Shown piece after piece: positions 62,161 to 64,000 of a DNA stretch of 64,000 bases. The notes beneath the pieces were generated by a model. The model did not search any database. It was not told the DNA's origin and was given only the letters and a program-made list of their open reading frames with translations. The DNA is taken from the NCBI RefSeq assembly GCF_004352915.1, contig NZ_SJSY01000070.1:215886-279885 (forward strand), written 5' to 3'. Every line of letters begins with the position of its first letter. Within the stretch, counting starts at the first letter, position 1. A program made the translations under genes and the position numbers. Origin of the DNA: Flavobacterium zhairuonense (lineage in GTDB: Bacteria > Bacteroidota > Bacteroidia > Flavobacteriales > Flavobacteriaceae).

Positions 62161-64000
62161 ATGAAAAACATTACTTTAATTAACTTGAATATTAAATACG
62201 TTTATATTACGTTGCTTTTAATATTTATTACAAGTGGCTATTCTCAAAATACATATGATGGCAATTACTGCCCTGGCCCAGGTGCAGTTGGTGATGAATA
62301 TGCGACTGGAACGGTTTATAGCACAGTATTATTAGCTAACCCTTCTTCAACATGTAATATTGGAACGATTCGCGCTAAAGTTGATACCCAAAATCAAGTT
62401 CTAAGATTAGGTATGGACATTGGTAATGGTGGTTCGGCACTTTTTAGATTGTACTTAGATACCGATAATAATTCTGCAACAGGATTAACCTCAGATTCAT
62501 TTGGAGGAACCATTAGTGTAGCTGGTGCTGAGTATATCTTAGAAATTAATTCTAACGGAAGTGGCTTTACTTTATATACGGGAAATGGCAGTGTTAAAAC
62601 TCAAACTAATGTTATCCCAGCAGGTCTTGCTGCTCAGGCAGGTAAGGCCAATTGTAATTCTGGTGCTACATTTTTAGAGTTTAATGTTCCTTTTGGAAGC
62701 TTGGGAATTAACATTTGTGATCCCAATAATCCTGGTGTAATTAACGTTACAAAATTAGCTTCTGTTAGTGGTAACTCTCCTAATTCAAGTCTATGTACAA
62801 ATACTCCACTTACTTTTGGAATTCCACTAAAAGGAACAGTTGGACCCAACTCAACTATTTGTTCAGGAGCTAGTGCTGCTTTAACAATATCAGGTCTCAA
62901 TGCTAATTCTAATGTAATTAAATGGCAATCATCTGTTGCACCATTTTCAGTGTGGGTAGATATTGCTAATACTACAGGTTTAACCGGTTACAATACAGGT
63001 AATTTAACAGAAACCACAAAATTTAGAGCAATATTTTCTAATTCAGGTTTATGCTCTGGAAGCAATATTGCGACAAGTGAAGCAACCGTGACGGTAAATA
63101 CTCCAACCGCTTGTTCTATTACTGGCACTAGTGGTCCTGTATGTTTATCTTCTTCTAATGTATATGCGGCTCCAGCCGGTATGACATCCTATTCGTGGTC
63201 TTTGCCTCCGGCAACTGCAAATGGCGCTACAATTACATCTGCTACAAATTTACAAAACGTAACGGTTCAAGCTGGTTCTACTTGTAATACAACGTTTAAA
63301 TTATTATTAACTACTACTTTAAATGGATGCAGTTCTACTTGTGAAAAAATAGTGACTGTTAACGACACGACTGCACCAACTTGGACAACCCAAGCAGGCA
63401 CTTTAAATGTTACTTTGCAATGCAGCGATGCGGCAGGATTGACAGCTGCACAAAATCAGGCTCCTGTTGCCACAGACAATTGTGCTGGAACTGTAACCTA
63501 TACAAAAGTGAGCGGAACTTTCGCCGCTGGGACTTGTGCCAATTCTGGAACTTACACCAACACTTGGACCGCTAAAGACGCCTGTAATAATACTTCAACA
63601 GTTTTTACTCAGGAGATCACTATTCAGGATACGACTGCACCAACTTGGACAACCCAGGCTGGCACTTTAAATGTTACTTTGCAATGCAGCGATGCGGCAG
63701 GATTGACAGCTGCACAAAATCAGGCTCCTGTTGCCACAGACAATTGTGGTGGAACTGTAACCTATACAAAAGTGAGCGGAACTTTCGCAGCTGGAACTTG
63801 TGCCAATTCTGGAACTTACACCAACACTTGGACTGCTAAAGATGTCTGCAATAACACTTCAACAGTTTTCACACAGGTAATCACCATTCAGGATACTACT
63901 GCACCAACTTGGACAACCCAAGCAGGCACTTTAGATGTTACTTTGCAATGCAGCGATGCGGCAGGATTGACAGCTGCACAAAATCAGGCTCCTGTTGCCA
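62161..64000 (+). CDS. Giant secreted repeat protein (adhesin-like), N-terminal part
   Basis: An open frame from ATG 62161 to the window edge (613 codons, no stop). Signal peptide about residues 1-29 (MKNITLINLNIKYVYITLLL, then IFITSGYSQ). A first domain of about 200 residues (YCPGPGAVGDEYATGTVYS; ALFRLYLDTDNNSATGL) and Ig-like Cys-rich modules (SSVAPFSVWVDIANTTGL, PPATANGATITSATN) follow. From 63364, nearly identical 88-aa HYR-like modules begin: DTTAPTWTTQAGTLNVTLQC, DNCAGTVTYTKVSGTF, YTNTWTAKDACNNTSTVF. The C-terminus, with a possible T9SS sorting domain, is outside the window. A cell-surface adhesin or gliding-related protein is likely. Confidence 0.85.
   Translation, partial: MKNITLINLNIKYVYITLLLIFITSGYSQNTYDGNYCPGPGAVGDEYATGTVYSTVLLANPSSTCNIGTIRAKVDTQNQVLRLGMDIGNGGSALFRLYLDTDNNSATGLTSDSFGGTISVAGAEYILEINSNGSGFTLYTGNGSVKTQTNVIPAGLAAQAGKANCNSGATFLEFNVPFGSLGINICDPNNPGVINVTKLASVSGNSPNSSLCTNTPLTFGIPLKGTVGPNSTICSGASAALTISGLNANSNVIKWQSSVAPFSVWVDIANTTGLTGYNTGNLTETTKFRAIFSNSGLCSGSNIATSEATVTVNTPTACSITGTSGPVCLSSSNVYAAPAGMTSYSWSLPPATANGATITSATNLQNVTVQAGSTCNTTFKLLLTTTLNGCSSTCEKIVTVNDTTAPTWTTQAGTLNVTLQCSDAAGLTAAQNQAPVATDNCAGTVTYTKVSGTFAAGTCANSGTYTNTWTAKDACNNTSTVFTQEITIQDTTAPTWTTQAGTLNVTLQCSDAAGLTAAQNQAPVATDNCGGTVTYTKVSGTFAAGTCANSGTYTNTWTAKDVCNNTSTVFTQVITIQDTTAPTWTTQAGTLDVTLQCSDAAGLTAAQNQAPVA
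63364..64000 (+). repeat. 264-bp tandem repeat array in the giant gene
   Basis: Units start at 63364, 63628 and 63892, an exact 264-base (88-codon) period; only scattered bases differ between units 1 and 2. At least 2.4 units are visible and more are expected past the edge. Confidence 0.95.

Noticed and set aside
63381..63839. Two 64-aa plus-strand frames 264 bases apart
   Set aside because: They are shadow frames inside the tandem repeats of the giant gene.
1..64000. CRISPR array, prophage or insertion sequence
   Set aside because: No regularly spaced repeat-spacer units, cas, integrase, transposase or phage structural genes were seen; the 264-bp repeats are coding.

Overview
The window is AT-rich chromosomal DNA from a member of the Bacteroidota, most probably Flavobacterium or a close relative. 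The evidence is a SusC/SusD pair, a type IX secretion (T9SS) sorting domain on a glycoside hydrolase, one-polypeptide alpha/beta 2-oxoacid dehydrogenase E1, TAnnTTTG promoter boxes instead of E. coli -10 boxes, little Shine-Dalgarno signal, and several small intergenic inverted-repeat families of the kind common in flavobacteria. No tRNA, rRNA, CRISPR array, transposase or phage gene was seen.

Left edge (1-8346, minus strand): a putative ribosomal peptide (bacteriocin-like) locus. In transcription order it has an Xre-type regulator, a 70-aa precursor with a double-glycine-type leader and six cysteines, a strong hairpin, a TlpA-like thioredoxin lipoprotein, a membrane oxidoreductase (VKOR plus DsbA-like thioredoxin) with a degenerate C39-like N-terminal domain, a C39 peptidase/ABC exporter, an HlyD adaptor, a glycosyltransferase-like protein with a DxD motif, and a second transferase-like gene cut by the window edge. 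The parts fit synthesis, oxidative folding, leader removal, export and possibly glycosylation of a disulfide-rich peptide. This is the best candidate for an undescribed system here.

8490-13904: an orphan SusC/SusD uptake pair. 14301-25287: housekeeping and envelope genes (SIMPL protein, rhomboid protease, LpxL-like acyltransferase, GH128-like secreted hydrolase, glmM, ACP phosphodiesterase-like protein, ggt, ClC channel, Fic protein). 25389-42782: uvrA, a candidate structured RNA, a LOG family protein, a catalytically degenerate M1 peptidase/barrel protein, E1 fusion, kdsB, a methyltransferase, a PQQ-type propeller, ygiD, a RecD-like helicase, and DUF3822-rsmD.

42860-50683: an outer-membrane barrel protein divergent from a histidine kinase/response regulator pair, small envelope proteins, a DAACS symporter, and the RNase P RNA gene rnpB on the minus strand. 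50740-53850: mostly small hypothetical envelope proteins. 53912-55692: dnaX, split by an in-phase A AAA AAG slippery site so that the zero frame gives a short gamma-like product and a -1 shift gives full-length tau. 55796-61339: quinone reductase-like protein, Crp/Fnr regulator, TMEM175-type channel, and a ppx-ppk1-SixA polyphosphate/phosphatase cluster. From 62161 to the right edge runs the N-terminal part of a very large secreted repeat protein with nearly identical 264-bp repeats.

Many intergenic gaps hold hairpin terminators or multi-copy inverted word repeats (GCAGATT, CTAAG, CACGAATT and others). These explain much of the noncoding sequence.
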